Shown: positions 46,792 through 58,081 of the stretch, one piece after another
Position numbering within the stretch: the stretch's first letter is position 1
Layout: the number at the start of each line of letters is the position of its first letter
Made by a program: the position numbers and the translations under genes
Source: Smittia aterrima
Lineage: Eukaryota > Arthropoda > Insecta > Diptera > Chironomidae
Length of the DNA: 64,000 nucleotides
Assembly: GCA_033063855.1 (NCBI GenBank)
Contig: CP093831.1
Coordinates: forward strand, 29,016,001-29,080,000
Direction: 5' to 3'
The notes under the pieces: generated by a model
Seen by the model: the letters and a program-made list of their open reading frames with translations, nothing else
What the model was told of the DNA's origin: nothing
Databases searched by the model: none

Positions 46792-49249
46792 AAAATAAAA
46801 CTTTTAGAAGAAACTTTTATTTCACGATGTTCGAATGATTTTTTAAAAACAGTTTGCAATAGAAAATTGATTCTTGAAATATTGAAAAATGTTTCGTTTC
46901 ATATCAAGCAATTTACTTTCAATTAAAGCTTAAGTATCTCTCTCTGTTTATTGACCAAAACTAAAATGTTTTCCAATTGTAGTTTACAAGAAAATTTTAC
47001 AAAAAAATAAAATACTCATATCATGGAAAATTAAGTAAAATTAACTAGTCAAATCAACTACAGAGAGTAAAGATGCGATTTTAAATATTTGAGAAGAAAA
47101 CTTAAATACCCGGAGTGTGAAATCAATTTGTAATGCAGAATAATAATAAAAAATTCTTTTTAAAGAAAACATTTTGTTGAAATTTTTGAATCTTAATTCC
47201 GGTTCAGAAATTTAATTTTTTTTTCTCGTTACAGTGGCTAATCTAATGGGAGAATGGTCAACCGTAAATAGAAGTTTAAAGTTTAAGTCACATTGGCAAG
47301 CACTTCAATACATATTTCAAGGCAATATCGTGGTGAATTTAAGTGGGTTATGATCTTTTTGATATTTTCCAAGCGTTCTTTTTTGAGCCAAACCCATAAC
47401 GAATAAATTCCGCTCGAGTTCATGGTCTGATATATTTTAAAATGTGTGTTAACATGAAAGTTTTTTCTTGCCAACTAAAAAATCACTTATCTTACTATTT
47501 TAGAAACCTTGACAGTAAGAAAATTAATCAGAGTCGCGTTAGCGTAAACTACAAGTTAATTGATTTTGGAGGGAAATTTTTGAAATCGAAATTTAATAAA
47601 TCTTACATCTGATGAATAAGATCACGGCTCTCGTGGATATAAGAGTAAGAGGTTTGCGTTAAATGAAGTTGCAAGTATATAACATCAATCATCTCAAACA
47701 TAATTAATCGTACTCAAAATATTTGATTCGATTCTGAGATCCTCTCTCATTGAATTGTGAATACACAAAACACGATTTTCGACTGAAAATGTTTAAATGA
47801 TGAGGCTTCTATTACTTAATGATGAACATAAATTCCAAAGAAAGTGCACGATTGTGTAACTTTTAAATAAATTGTGAATCATTCGTTTGTTTGTCCGTAC
47901 GGTATTCAAGAAAATAATCGACAAGTAATTCGAATTTAATTTGAAAACTTTATTCTCCTAATTTAAATTAAATCGAGTTTTTTACTTCTTAATTTATGTT
48001 AAATAGTTTTGTTTGTCAACAATGCTGCGAGGTGTGTTTATCTACCTAACTGTAAAAGCGATGCTTTTACTCGATCATGAATCATCGTTGCTTTTGTTTG
48101 TTCTCACAAGTGTGCGCTGCATGAGATTAAACTTTTGCAATAAGACAAATTCCTAGACAAATCGAGCATTTTAAACAATCAATTAAATTATGAATGTGTT
48201 ATTAACCTACAATAACTTTCAAAATTTATTAAAGTGAAACCAAACCCACTTCTAAGTATTTTCTTTATGTTATTTCATGACATATTGAAACGTTATTTTA
48301 TTGCACCGGCAAGACTTTCTCAATTAAAAAAGCACACAGAGCGAATGAATTAATAATTAAATTCTTATTACCTAACATATTAATTTTATCAACAAAAAAA
48401 ATATGTATTGTGAGTCATTGAAAGCAATACAGACCGATCAGACCAAGTGCCTTGTTGTTAAGAAATGTACAACCTTGAAAGTATTAACGGACTCAGAGTC
48501 TTTATTACGGTACATTCATGCTTGCACATTGCAAATTGGTTGAAATATCTTTGCACTCGATAGTTTTCTGAAAATATTTGAAAATATAAAAATAACAAAC
48601 TATTATATTATATTAGATTTTCTGTTAACACACTGTTTTCATGGTCATGAGCTCAAACAAAATTTATTCGTCATGGGCTTGGCTTCTTGTGAGAAAAAAA
48701 ATGTACGAAAATCCATTCTAGCATTAAGTTTGCTGCTGTCGTGCCTCTTTCGATTTCATCAGTTTCTACAAAGTTCAAACAAAATTGTGCCGTTCGGTTG
48801 CAAGAAACAGTTTCTAAGTTGTAGGAGAATAATTTGTTAAGATAAAATTGAAATTTGATTTAGCAAAATTGCTAATTGTAAAATTTTCTGCATAGAGATG
48901 TTTTGAAATCTTTAAGCTTTCAATACATGAATAAATTTCCACTTTTTTTTTCTTCAAATCATCAATCTCAATCGCTTCTGGTTGTTTCACGCTTTGTCAG
49001 CTTAAAGATGCAAGAAACATTGCATAAGCCTTTCGAAATCCTCGGTTGCATCTGCTTGCATGCTTGAAAATACTCGGAAATCTCTTGAGATTGCACAATG
49101 AATGATTTACCTTAAGAGAACTTCAAAAAATCAGATTACAGTCGTTTCAAGACCAAACAAATTTGATCAATCAAAATCAATCAATGGCAATGAATTTGTT
49201 GAAAGTTAATTTTTATTTTGAACTGCTCATCAACTTGTCAGTTGCTGAT
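46792..49249. other. Intergenic region between CUB-LDLa gene and argininosuccinate synthase
   Basis: About 2.5 kb between convergent genes. Apart from the candidate alternative exon at 47235-47353 and the minus-strand poly(A) signal TTTATT at 49212-49217, I see only AT-rich sequence and runs of A or T. Confidence 0.6.
47235..47353 (+). CDS. Candidate alternative last exon of the CUB-LDLa gene
   Basis: A long pyrimidine tract ends in CGTTACAG at 47227-47234. Joined to the phase-1 donor at 46483 it gives 39 further residues beginning LANLMGEWSTVNRSLKF and then TGA at 47351-47353. It would replace the Asn-rich tail of the main form. Splice-site quality is good; coding character is only fair. 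Confidence 0.35.
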
Positions 49250-50579
49250 TTAAACTAGTTTAACTTTCGAGAAATTACGACTCAATCCTTTGATGTTATT
49301 GGGCGTAGCATTGTTGGCACGATGATGTTCCTTCAATCGAATGGCATTGATCTCAATGAAGCCTGTAGCTGCTGCTGGATCCAAATCTCCATGGATGTTC
49401 ATTGAAGAGAGTTCTTGATTGTACAATGACGATAAAGACTCACGACTGATTGCAGTGCAATTTCCTTTGAAAAGCTCCACAGTTACTCGACCGTTGAGAT
49501 TCTTTTGTGATTCGTCAAGACATTTCCTAACGTACTCAGCTTCAGGTGAAAACCAAAAGCCGTTGTAGACATAATCGGACATCTTCTCGGCTAAGTAATT
49601 TTTAACGCGCAGTATTTCGCGATCAAGACAATAAATCTCAAGGTCTTGATGGGCTTCAAAGAGAATTCTGCAACCAGGCGTTTCGTATACTCCACGGGAT
49701 TTCAATCCAACGAAACGATTTTCAACAATATCAAGCCGACCAACTCCATGCTCTCCTCCAATTTGGTTGAGATACTGAAGAATGTGCAATGGTTGTTCAG
49801 ACGTCTTTCCAGTTGCTGTCTCTACACAACGAACTGGGACACCTCCACTGAAAACAATGTCAATTCTGCTTGGAGTGTCTGGACCATTTTGTGGATTTCT
49901 CGTCATCTGATAAAGATCATCTGGAGCAATGAGCGACGGATCTTCAAGAATTCCTGATTCGTAGCTGATATGCATGATATTTGCATCCATGCTCCAAGGT
50001 TCTTTTTTTGAAGCACTTACAGGAATATGATTTGCTTTGGCATATTCGAGCAAATCATTTCGGCCTTGGAAACGCTCGCAAAACTCAGGGAGGCGCCACG
50101 GAGCGATAACCTTTACGCTCGGATTTAAAGCATAGCTTGATAGCTCGAATCTGATTTGATCATTTCCTTTGCCTGTCGCTCCATGCGAAATGAAAGTGCA
50201 GTTGTACTCAGATGCAGTCTCCATTAAAGCTAAAGTAATGCAAGGTCGTGCAAGAGACGTTCCTAGTAAATAACGCTTTTCATAAATCAAACCCATCTTA
50301 ATAGCAGGCCAAACAAACTGCTCGACAAAAAGGACTTTTAAATCCTTCACAATCACGTCTGAGGCGCCGATTTTCTGAGCCTAGAAATTTTCTAATTAAT
50401 ATTACAATTACTTGTAATTACTTTTAATTTACTTTGTCCTTTGCTGCTTGAAAATCCTCAACTTGTCCAACATCGGCCATGAAACAAATAACTTCGTAAC
50501 CCTTTTCCAAAAGCCACTTGAGAATGCAGCTCGTGTCTAAACCACCCGAATAAGCTAACAAAACTCGCTCTTTTGTCAT
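49250..50579 (-). CDS. Ass: Argininosuccinate synthase
   Basis: Joins citrulline and aspartate using ATP to form argininosuccinate; in insects this mainly recycles citrulline from nitric-oxide synthesis. Exons 50579-50433 and 50380-49250; sum 1278 nt, 425 aa. I chose the Met of MTKERVLLAYSGGLDTS because it places the ATP-binding SGGLDTS loop at residues 10-16, as in the family; an upstream frame lacks an ATG. Further hallmarks: GTSLARPCI, SHGATGKGNDQIRFE, APWR, GGEHGVGRLDIVENR, SRGVYETPG. The C-terminus is about a dozen residues longer than the 412-aa human enzyme (HHRANNATPNNIKG onward). Cytosolic. Poly(A) signal TTTATT at 49212-49217. Confidence 0.95.
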
Positions 50580-50741
50580 TGTTAAACCGTTCAATTCTAC
50601 TGTACAAATGAAACTGTTTCGTGAGAAGCGTTTCAATTCTGAAATATTCTTATCAATTTAACAAAGGTCACAAGTACATCAACAATAATTTTATTTTACT
50701 AAATTAACATTATCTATAAACAATCTCTTGATTTTCTAACA

Positions 50742-51787
50742 TTATATTTTCAATTGCTTCTTCTTTGTTTCTTTCGAAATCTTTGAAAGCATGAGCTTAG
50801 CTTTATGTTTGCCTTTTTTGGCATCAACCAGATGCGCTCGTTCTCTTGATTTTTCTTCATCGATCAACTGCAGTTCTTCGAAAATATTTTTAGGTTCATG
50901 TTTAGATACTTTTGTTTCCACCAATTGCGAGAAATCAGTGTCAAGCCCTGCAATGTCGGCAAAGTCTTTAAAATCTGCAAATGGATCGTTTGTTTGATGT
51001 GACTCAAGAGCTAAAGCAAAAGGCCGAGAAAATGGTTTTGAAGAGTCGTGAAAGCTACTTCCACTTTGAACGTAATCCTGATTTCCATGATAGAAAGTTC
51101 CTCCTTTGAGAATTGTAAAATCTCCAGATCCAAGGACTGATTCGTCAAAACTGCTTTGATAATTTGAAATGAAACGGTTTGAAGTTGATCCGCTGATATG
51201 TCTTGTTGAGAAAGGACGTGATGAAGGAAGTTGTTGACCAGATCGGAAGAAGGAAGGGAAAAAGTTTTGTTCAGCAGCTTCAAGGTTTGGACTTGAATCT
51301 CTTGCATTATCGTTTTGGGTCGAATCAACTTGTGATGGAATGAAACCATGATCCAATCTCAATTCATCTTGACGTGATTCATCGGCTATTGCTGTGAATA
51401 AATTGAATTCAGTTGTGTTTACGGACTTGTTGAATTGTCGTCTTGCATCTCATGCAATCAATCATGTGCTCTGCACAGATAAAAAGCAGGTTTCGCAACT
51501 CTTGAGGAGTGAAAGTGAATTTGAGATTAGTTTTTGCACACGCCAATGATGCCGAATAAGACATTACATTGAACGAAACCAATCTCAAGCAAATCAATGA
51601 AAGTAGGAAGTAAATTTGTTGTTCAATGAACGCAGTTGCGAAATTAGCTGCACAAAAACTTCAGAAACTTTATGTAAATTTATTGTCAAAAATTGATTCA
51701 AAACTTACGCGACTCGTGAAGACTTGTGGGGAATCCAAATGAGCTGCTCAATAGCAATGTGAATGAGGCAGATAGCAATAAGCTCAT
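50742..51787 (-). CDS. Secreted protein of unknown function, orphan pair member A
   Basis: Exons 51787-51709 and 51391-50742, joined in phase 1; sum 729 nt, 242 aa. Signal peptide MSLLLSASFTLLLSSSFG. Ordered motifs shared with the gene at 53614-57560: AEQNFFPSFFR, SVLGSGDF then GGTFY, NDPFADFKDFADI, PKNIFEELQL followed by EKSRER, and a Lys-rich C-terminus (KKGKHKAKLMLSK). No Cys-rich fold, enzyme motif or membrane helix is visible. The two genes are transcribed away from each other across 1.8 kb. I do not recognise the family; a cuticle, matrix or precursor protein is possible. TTTATT at 50690-50695 is a plausible poly(A) signal. Confidence 0.8.
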
Positions 51788-53613
51788 TTTTATGTAACTG
51801 AAAAAACTCTTCGCTTCGCTTAACAAACTTTGCTGTATTCAACACGACAGCAGAAGAAATCACGAAACATCCGATAAGCTTGACTCGATGAGAGGGTCTG
51901 AATGAGCATTTACTGCTTTATCTCGATATGCTGCACAACTATTTTCTTCATTAAACTCTTCTCTCGCGGTTGTAGAGAAGAGAAACGACCACTTCAAATT
52001 AGATAACTTTTTTTATTTGGGAATAGACTGCAAAAATATGATTTCTACTTCAAACATAGAATGTGCTAATCCGAAGACTAGTTTAAAGTCTCAAGCATTT
52101 AATTTGTATTGCGACCAATGCTTGTGTGTAATTTTTATGTTAATTTATCTTCGGAATGATTGATGTTTTACACTTTACTCTCGCTCACTCAAGAAATGTA
52201 CACTTTTGCAAAGTTATTAGGAAAGAAATTTTGCAATGGAAAAACGAATGATATTTAAAGAAGGCGAAAAAATATTTTCCAATTGTTTAAAAGCAAAGCG
52301 AATGAATATTTCTAACGCCTTGAATTGGAAATGTGATGAAATTCTTCACAAGTGTAGAAATCGGTATTCTGCTTAAACATTTTTTAAATAGAAACCGCTA
52401 CTAAAAAAATCTTTTCTGAAACTTTTTATATTTTCAATTTGATGACCTTTGCCTTAAATTTTCTAATTTAAAAGTGGAAATAGTTTTTGTCACCAAATAA
52501 AACTTTCAAATTTCTGAAAAGATAGAAAAAAAAATGTTAATTGCCGTTATTTTGTTATAGAAAAACATTTATTTATTAACATGAACTTGGTTTAATTCAT
52601 TGGTGGAATAAAAAAACTTCAGTTTAAAAAGGTTGATCAAAACAGCAACAATAATTGCAAAATTTGTTCGGAATTTGATTTGTGCAACGATTTTTGTTTT
52701 AACGTTTTCCACAAAAGTTTTCTCCTCGCCTTAGAAACGTTTTGAAATCTTTTGCGGCAAACAATGTTCAAGAACTCAATGCCAGACGAAACAGTTTCAC
52801 TGCAAAAACCGTGATTGTGAAATAATTAAGATGCTTTAGAGTTCGAAAATGAGATGTTTTAATTTTAACTTTGCTCTTGGCTCAGTCATGAGAAATCTCA
52901 GATAAACAAAAGCTTTACACTAGTTGAACGTGCAACTCAAATGTTCACGTTTTCATGCTAATGTCAGACGTTTATTTCTCATAAACGCTTAACGCCTCGT
53001 TCAACGCATTGCAGCCTTGGCAGTGGAAAACTCACATGTTTGTTTTACATGATTCCGATTCTTTCATAAAAACAAACAAAGAAATAATTAAATTAACCCA
53101 AAAGAAAATATTCAATGTTGCCGACTAAAACAAGCTCCAAAGCAAGTTCCATTGGTTAATGTGGGTAATTAAGAAAACGATAATTGTAGATATTAATTTA
53201 TTTTAACACTGAATATATTTAATTTGACCGCTTCTGATGAAAATAGATTGTGACATTCAAAAGATCGTTAAGTCTCGGATTTAAAACTGGTTTTTGGACA
53301 CATATCACAGAACTTTTCTTACTATTAAGTTATTCTGAAAGAGAAAATTGCCTTGATTTATGGCTTAATAATTTAAGTGAGCTTAAATCAGCTGTTAAGT
53401 ACGAGAGAAACGAGTTCTCTCTTTATAGCAAAAGAGCTTATGAGAAAAAGAGTTGAATGAAAATACGTTCCACGCTTATTTTCCTCTGAAGTGTCAGAGT
53501 GTTCGGACGGATATTTACCTCGTAGTGAGATTATTTTAAGTGAAAAGTTTGTGAAAGAAAAAAATGTTTTGACGCACAAAATTTGGAAAAGACAAAATAA
53601 AAGTTGAAATAAA
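51788..53613. other. Divergent promoter region of the orphan secreted pair
   Basis: AT-rich 1.8 kb shared upstream region of the two paralogues. No coding exon is supported; the minus-strand frames at 53388-53825 overlap the signal-peptide exon of the right-hand gene and are shadows. No clear TATA box was identified on either side. Confidence 0.5.
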
Positions 53614-56600
53614 ATGAATCTGCTAGTTTTTGCAATAATTTTTTCTCTAAACGGTATCTTGAGCTTACCACACGGTGAAAGTTGTAAGTTTTGAATATAA
53701 CAAGAAGAAAATAATTTGTTAGCCTGTTTTTGAGAAAAATGATTCCCAAGTGAGATGCGATGGAAAAGAAATGAAAGTGAACCCATTGTTAAAAGCAAAT
53801 GATGAACAACGAAGAGCAAGAACATAAAATATTTAAATTCAAAAAAGTCGTAATGAATTGTTAAATTTTAAAAGCGAATGTGTGTTATGAATTGGACGTT
53901 GAGATAAAAAAAAAAGCGAAAACGACGAGAAAGATCATCCGATTGCATAATCGGAACGTCGAAACTACAAAGTCCACAAAAAATAAATCATAAAAAATGG
54001 CAAATTAATAATGAAAATATATAAATGAATAGCGTGACATGCAACTGCGCATTCTGCTGAATGTTTCAATGTCAAACGACGAACTCTGAAGTGCTCAGAA
54101 CATTAATTAGATGACATTAGAAGGATTTGTGTTGTGATCTTGCTACTTGCTACTTGCTGAGAATTCTCTTTGAAATATTCAGATGTATAAAATCACCTCG
54201 AGAAACACCCAGTGCATGTTTTCAATTTATTGGCATACATTGATCATCACAAAATCACGTTTAACGATCATCAGAGTCGCTGAGTTTTCAATGAATAATA
54301 ATCCATTTGCATCGTCTTGGGTAGAATTATAATAAAATGATCTGAAACCATTCTGAAAAATTCCTCGCGTTAATCCATTTGCCTTCTTGATTCCTCATTT
54401 CTAAGTTATTTGAAGGTTGATTTAAATTAAGGGAACTCCCAGATCGCTCTGGCAAAAGGCAAAAAAAAAATTATAATTGATGAAGTTGAGATCGCAAGCG
54501 TTGTGCTTTGCTTTGAAATGCCTTAGCACACCTTCCAATAAAATATTTCGGCTGTGATTCATTGTCAATTAGAAAAACGATCTCCGGCATGTTCTCAACA
54601 AACAAATTTTGCTTTATGCATGCAAACAATGCAGTGGTGGGCTGGACATGTCTGTAATTGTTTTTCGTCTCCTTCAATTTCATGGACTTGACACTAAAAT
54701 TAAGTAAAAATGTTGAAATGTTGTAAGCGTGATGAAATCAGTTTTAGAACATCCGTTCGTGGAAAAATGTCGTGACGATTTTCAATGCCTAACCAGTGCA
54801 TCATCTTCCATCGTCTTAATAGTAGGAGTAAAATAATTTGACCTTTTTAGGGCTTTAAATAAATCGATGCTCAACATCTCGAAGCATTGCTCTGTACTTT
54901 CATTTTGTGACATTTATTGGAGTCTTGTATGTGTTGTTTGGGAATATCAGCAGTGATTCCAAGTCAACTCTTACATAAAACGCAGTCAAACTTTCTCTTT
55001 CATTATTTTCATCATAAGATTGTAACACTTCGCTTGCCTTTTCACTTACTTATCGATAAATCGTAAGCACGCGACTCTCGAGTCTCCCGAGTATTATGTC
55101 AACACGCAGTTTAATTTGCGATCACTTGTACATGTTGAGAAGCGAGAAGAAGAGAGAAAAAAAATATCAAACATCCAAGTACGGATACAGGAAAAAAAAT
55201 CGCTTAGGCCGCTTATGTAAAAAATTTACCGGCTGTTTAACCTGAAGAAAACGGGAAACTAGATTGGTGTGAATTAAAAAGAAGCGTGGAAACAAGATGC
55301 GTTTGAAGTTATCAATTTGAGTATAATGAGAAGTCGTTTGAGGCCTTTCCCACGAATATTCAAATGAAGAAAACATTTTTCCAGTGACCGACGAGCAAAT
55401 AGTTTTGCGTAAAATTGCTGACAACCAAAAGAGCTCGTTAACAACTTGAACGCTTACTCAACCGGTGACAACTTTAACACAATTGTGAAATAAAGCTGCG
55501 TAAAGCTCTAAATTACATCAATTGAAACTTATTAATTTCCGATAGGTTTGTGCTTGCTCTTCCACATCGCTCGAAGTAATTTTACTCGATTTTTCAAGCT
55601 ATTTCACTATTTTCGGTTTGAAACTGCTTGCTCAACATGACGGTGATTCAATAATTGAACATCATAATTTTCCAATTCGCGGCGTTTCGCTTGGATTTGG
55701 AAATAATTTTGTAAGACCCAATCGCTGAGAACCAACAAAAGTGGCGATCTGTTGCGACCAGTTTTTTGAAGAAACGTTTCAACACCAATTATCTCAATGC
55801 TTAAGGCAGAAGAGGAAATAAAGCTCACATTACAAGCCGCAAATTATCGCATAACGATTAGAGCAATTTTCTATCGAAATAAACAAAGTCGTTGCTGGAC
55901 AGAAAATTAGCCATTTCTGGTATATTCATTGATAATTCCAGACTATAATTATCAAAATCAGCTAGTTAAGTTGAGATCGCAATTTCTTATTCTTTTGCGC
56001 TTTTGTAATTTGTCAAATTAAGTACTTACCTTAATTTATTGGCTTGGCGTGAACCGGAGATATTTATGTCTCAACCTAAAGTATTGCGATTTAAGAGTCT
56101 GGAACAAACTTTAATCGATCAAAAAATTATAATTGACTTAAGCTCGAAGTTTTATTTTAGGAAATTGCTGTCGACAAGTTATCGATATTTTATAATAGTT
56201 TCTCGCCACCGTTTTATACTTTAATGTGCAAAAAAAATGTTAAACAAAAATCCAAGCAGAAAATGAATGGAAATTTAAATTAAAAGAAAACACGTTTTGT
56301 GAAAATATGCAGAAAATAACATGCGATGAGGTAAAAAACGCATGATATTATGTAAGAACGGTCGGTTTTGCTTAATTATAATTGATCGTACGAACAGGAA
56401 AGCTATCATCTTAAAAAAAATCGTGACTTTCTCTTGTGTTTTTGCTCTGGGAAACTTTCGGATTTCCGCTAAAATTCTCGGTCGTAACATTAATTTTAAA
56501 CCGTTTAACAAATGAATACCGACCGCGAATGAAACAACGTCCTTGCAAATCAAAAGAGCTCGATCAAAGAACTAGACACAAATTTAATTTTCTTAAGTGT

Positions 56601-57560
56601 CAAACAATCTGACGCAGCTCTTTCATTTTAGACTCTGACCATGACGACTCAGACATGTGGATGGAGCCCGATGAGATTCCACCACCTCAGTACAGTGTTG
56701 TGAAATCAGAATCACGGGTCGTGCGGCATTATTCAACCACACCCCAACATCATGAGCTTAATGGAGGTTTTCAACCAATGGTTAACACACCGAGATACCC
56801 TTCGATCTCTAGAGTTGAACACTTCGATCCGGAAGTTGTTATTCCAGCGACACATGACAATCAGAATCCAGCAACTGCAGAACAAAACTTCTTCCCATCA
56901 TTCTTCAGAAACCCTCCTCTAAATGCGCATTCACGTCCTGTCTCACCTTATCAAAGTCAAACAATTAATCCAGCAGCATCAATCGCTGGTCGGTATAGTG
57001 CAGGACGTGCACAAAACTTTGATCAGTCGATTCTCGGTTCAGGAGACTTTGCCGTCATTCGTGGTGGAACTTTCTATCCAGAGGGCGAGCGATCTTTCAG
57101 AGTAAAATCTTCCGATGGATTTTTATCGAGCTTTTTAAATGGTCATGGTCGTCCTAATGCCCAACCTCTGACAGCACCCAAGCCAGCTTACTATCCGGAA
57201 GACCCATTTGAAAATTTCAAAGATTTTGCAGACATCAACGCTGGAAATGACCCAGCATTCTCACACTTTATTGTTGTGTACGCAAACAAAAACTCTTCGT
57301 TACCACATCCGTCACATCCAAGTCCAAAGAATATTTTTGAACAATTACAATTACTTGACCTCGAAAAGGAGAACGAGAGAAATCAAAATACAGAAACTTT
57401 CGGTGATAAACGAAGTGATGAGGCATTGGATGACAAAAAATTAATGAAACTCAGCAAATTCAAATCAAAGCTTGCAAAAACTAAAGTCGTAAAAAAATAT
57501 AAAAAGAAGTTGGGTCCAAAAGTTGATTCCTACACAGATCCGCTGTTGGCTTTAAGTTAA
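53614..57560 (+). CDS. Secreted protein of unknown function, orphan pair member B
   Basis: Exon 1 53614-53683 encodes the signal peptide (MNLLVFAIIFSLNGILS) and ends phase 1 after SLPHGES; exon 2 is 56632-57560. Sum 999 nt, 332 aa. Shared motifs with member A, in the same order: AEQNFFPSFFR, SILGSGDF then GGTFY, EDPFENFKDFADI, PKNIFEQLQLLDLEKENER, and a Lys-rich end (KVVKKYKKKLG). It carries an extra N-terminal segment (MWMEPDEIPPPQYSVVK) and a longer middle. The signal-peptide exon/phase-1 intron layout is also shared, which supports duplication. The intron is 2.9 kb here but 0.3 kb in member A. Poly(A) signal at 57939-57944. Confidence 0.82.
53684..56631 (+). other. Large intron of orphan pair member B
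   Basis: GT-AG intron of 2.9 kb. It holds short open frames (for example 54471-54683 on the minus strand, MKLKETKNNYRHVQPTTALF onward) that I cannot identify, and a DRE octamer at 55051-55058. No transposon or RNA gene was recognised. Confidence 0.5.
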
Positions 57561-58081
57561 TCTATTGTTGAAATTGCTAATTTGGGATTAGAATCGCCTG
57601 TAGTGGCTCGAATAGCAATTGTCTCCCGTCATACATTTAATCAGTTTTAAAATTGAACATCTCTAAAATAAGAACGACTACGACCATATTTTTCATTTCT
57701 CTAGTGTACAAACAAGAATCAACTCAAACTATCATGGAAAAGGTTTGCGCGAGAAATCTGCTTACGATTCAGTCGCTTATCGATGTATTTAATTAGTTGA
57801 ACTTATCGAGAAAGAACTCAGTGTTCACCGAATGCCGTGAGACTTAATTCAGCAAGCTCTTAGATGTGATGAGCTTTGTGTGACCATTTTAATTTGTAAG
57901 TTGAGAGGCCTAGATTGTAAGATAACTAAGGTTTTGACAATAAATATTTTTTTTTAAAACCTGAAATATTGTAATTACCAATTCACGTTTGTAGATCAAA
58001 AATTAATCTTTTTTATTCAGTATAATTGTGATTCGATATAAAGTTTCAAATCATCGAATCAGTGTTCTATGCCATAATTTG
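57561..58081. other. Convergent spacer with both poly(A) signals
   Basis: Tail-to-tail spacer. AATAAA at 57939-57944 (+) and TTTATT at 58012-58017 (AATAAA on the minus strand) end the orphan gene and the zinc-finger gene respectively. Confidence 0.75.

Noticed and set aside
54471..54683. Minus-strand 70-codon frame in the orphan-B intron
   Set aside because: Starts with ATG and reads passably (MPEIVFLIDNESQPKYF), but there is no promoter, poly(A) signal or recognised family.
55051..55058. DRE octamer in the orphan-B intron
   Set aside because: Perfect motif but no start site, frame or second promoter motif nearby; an eight-base palindrome can occur by chance.
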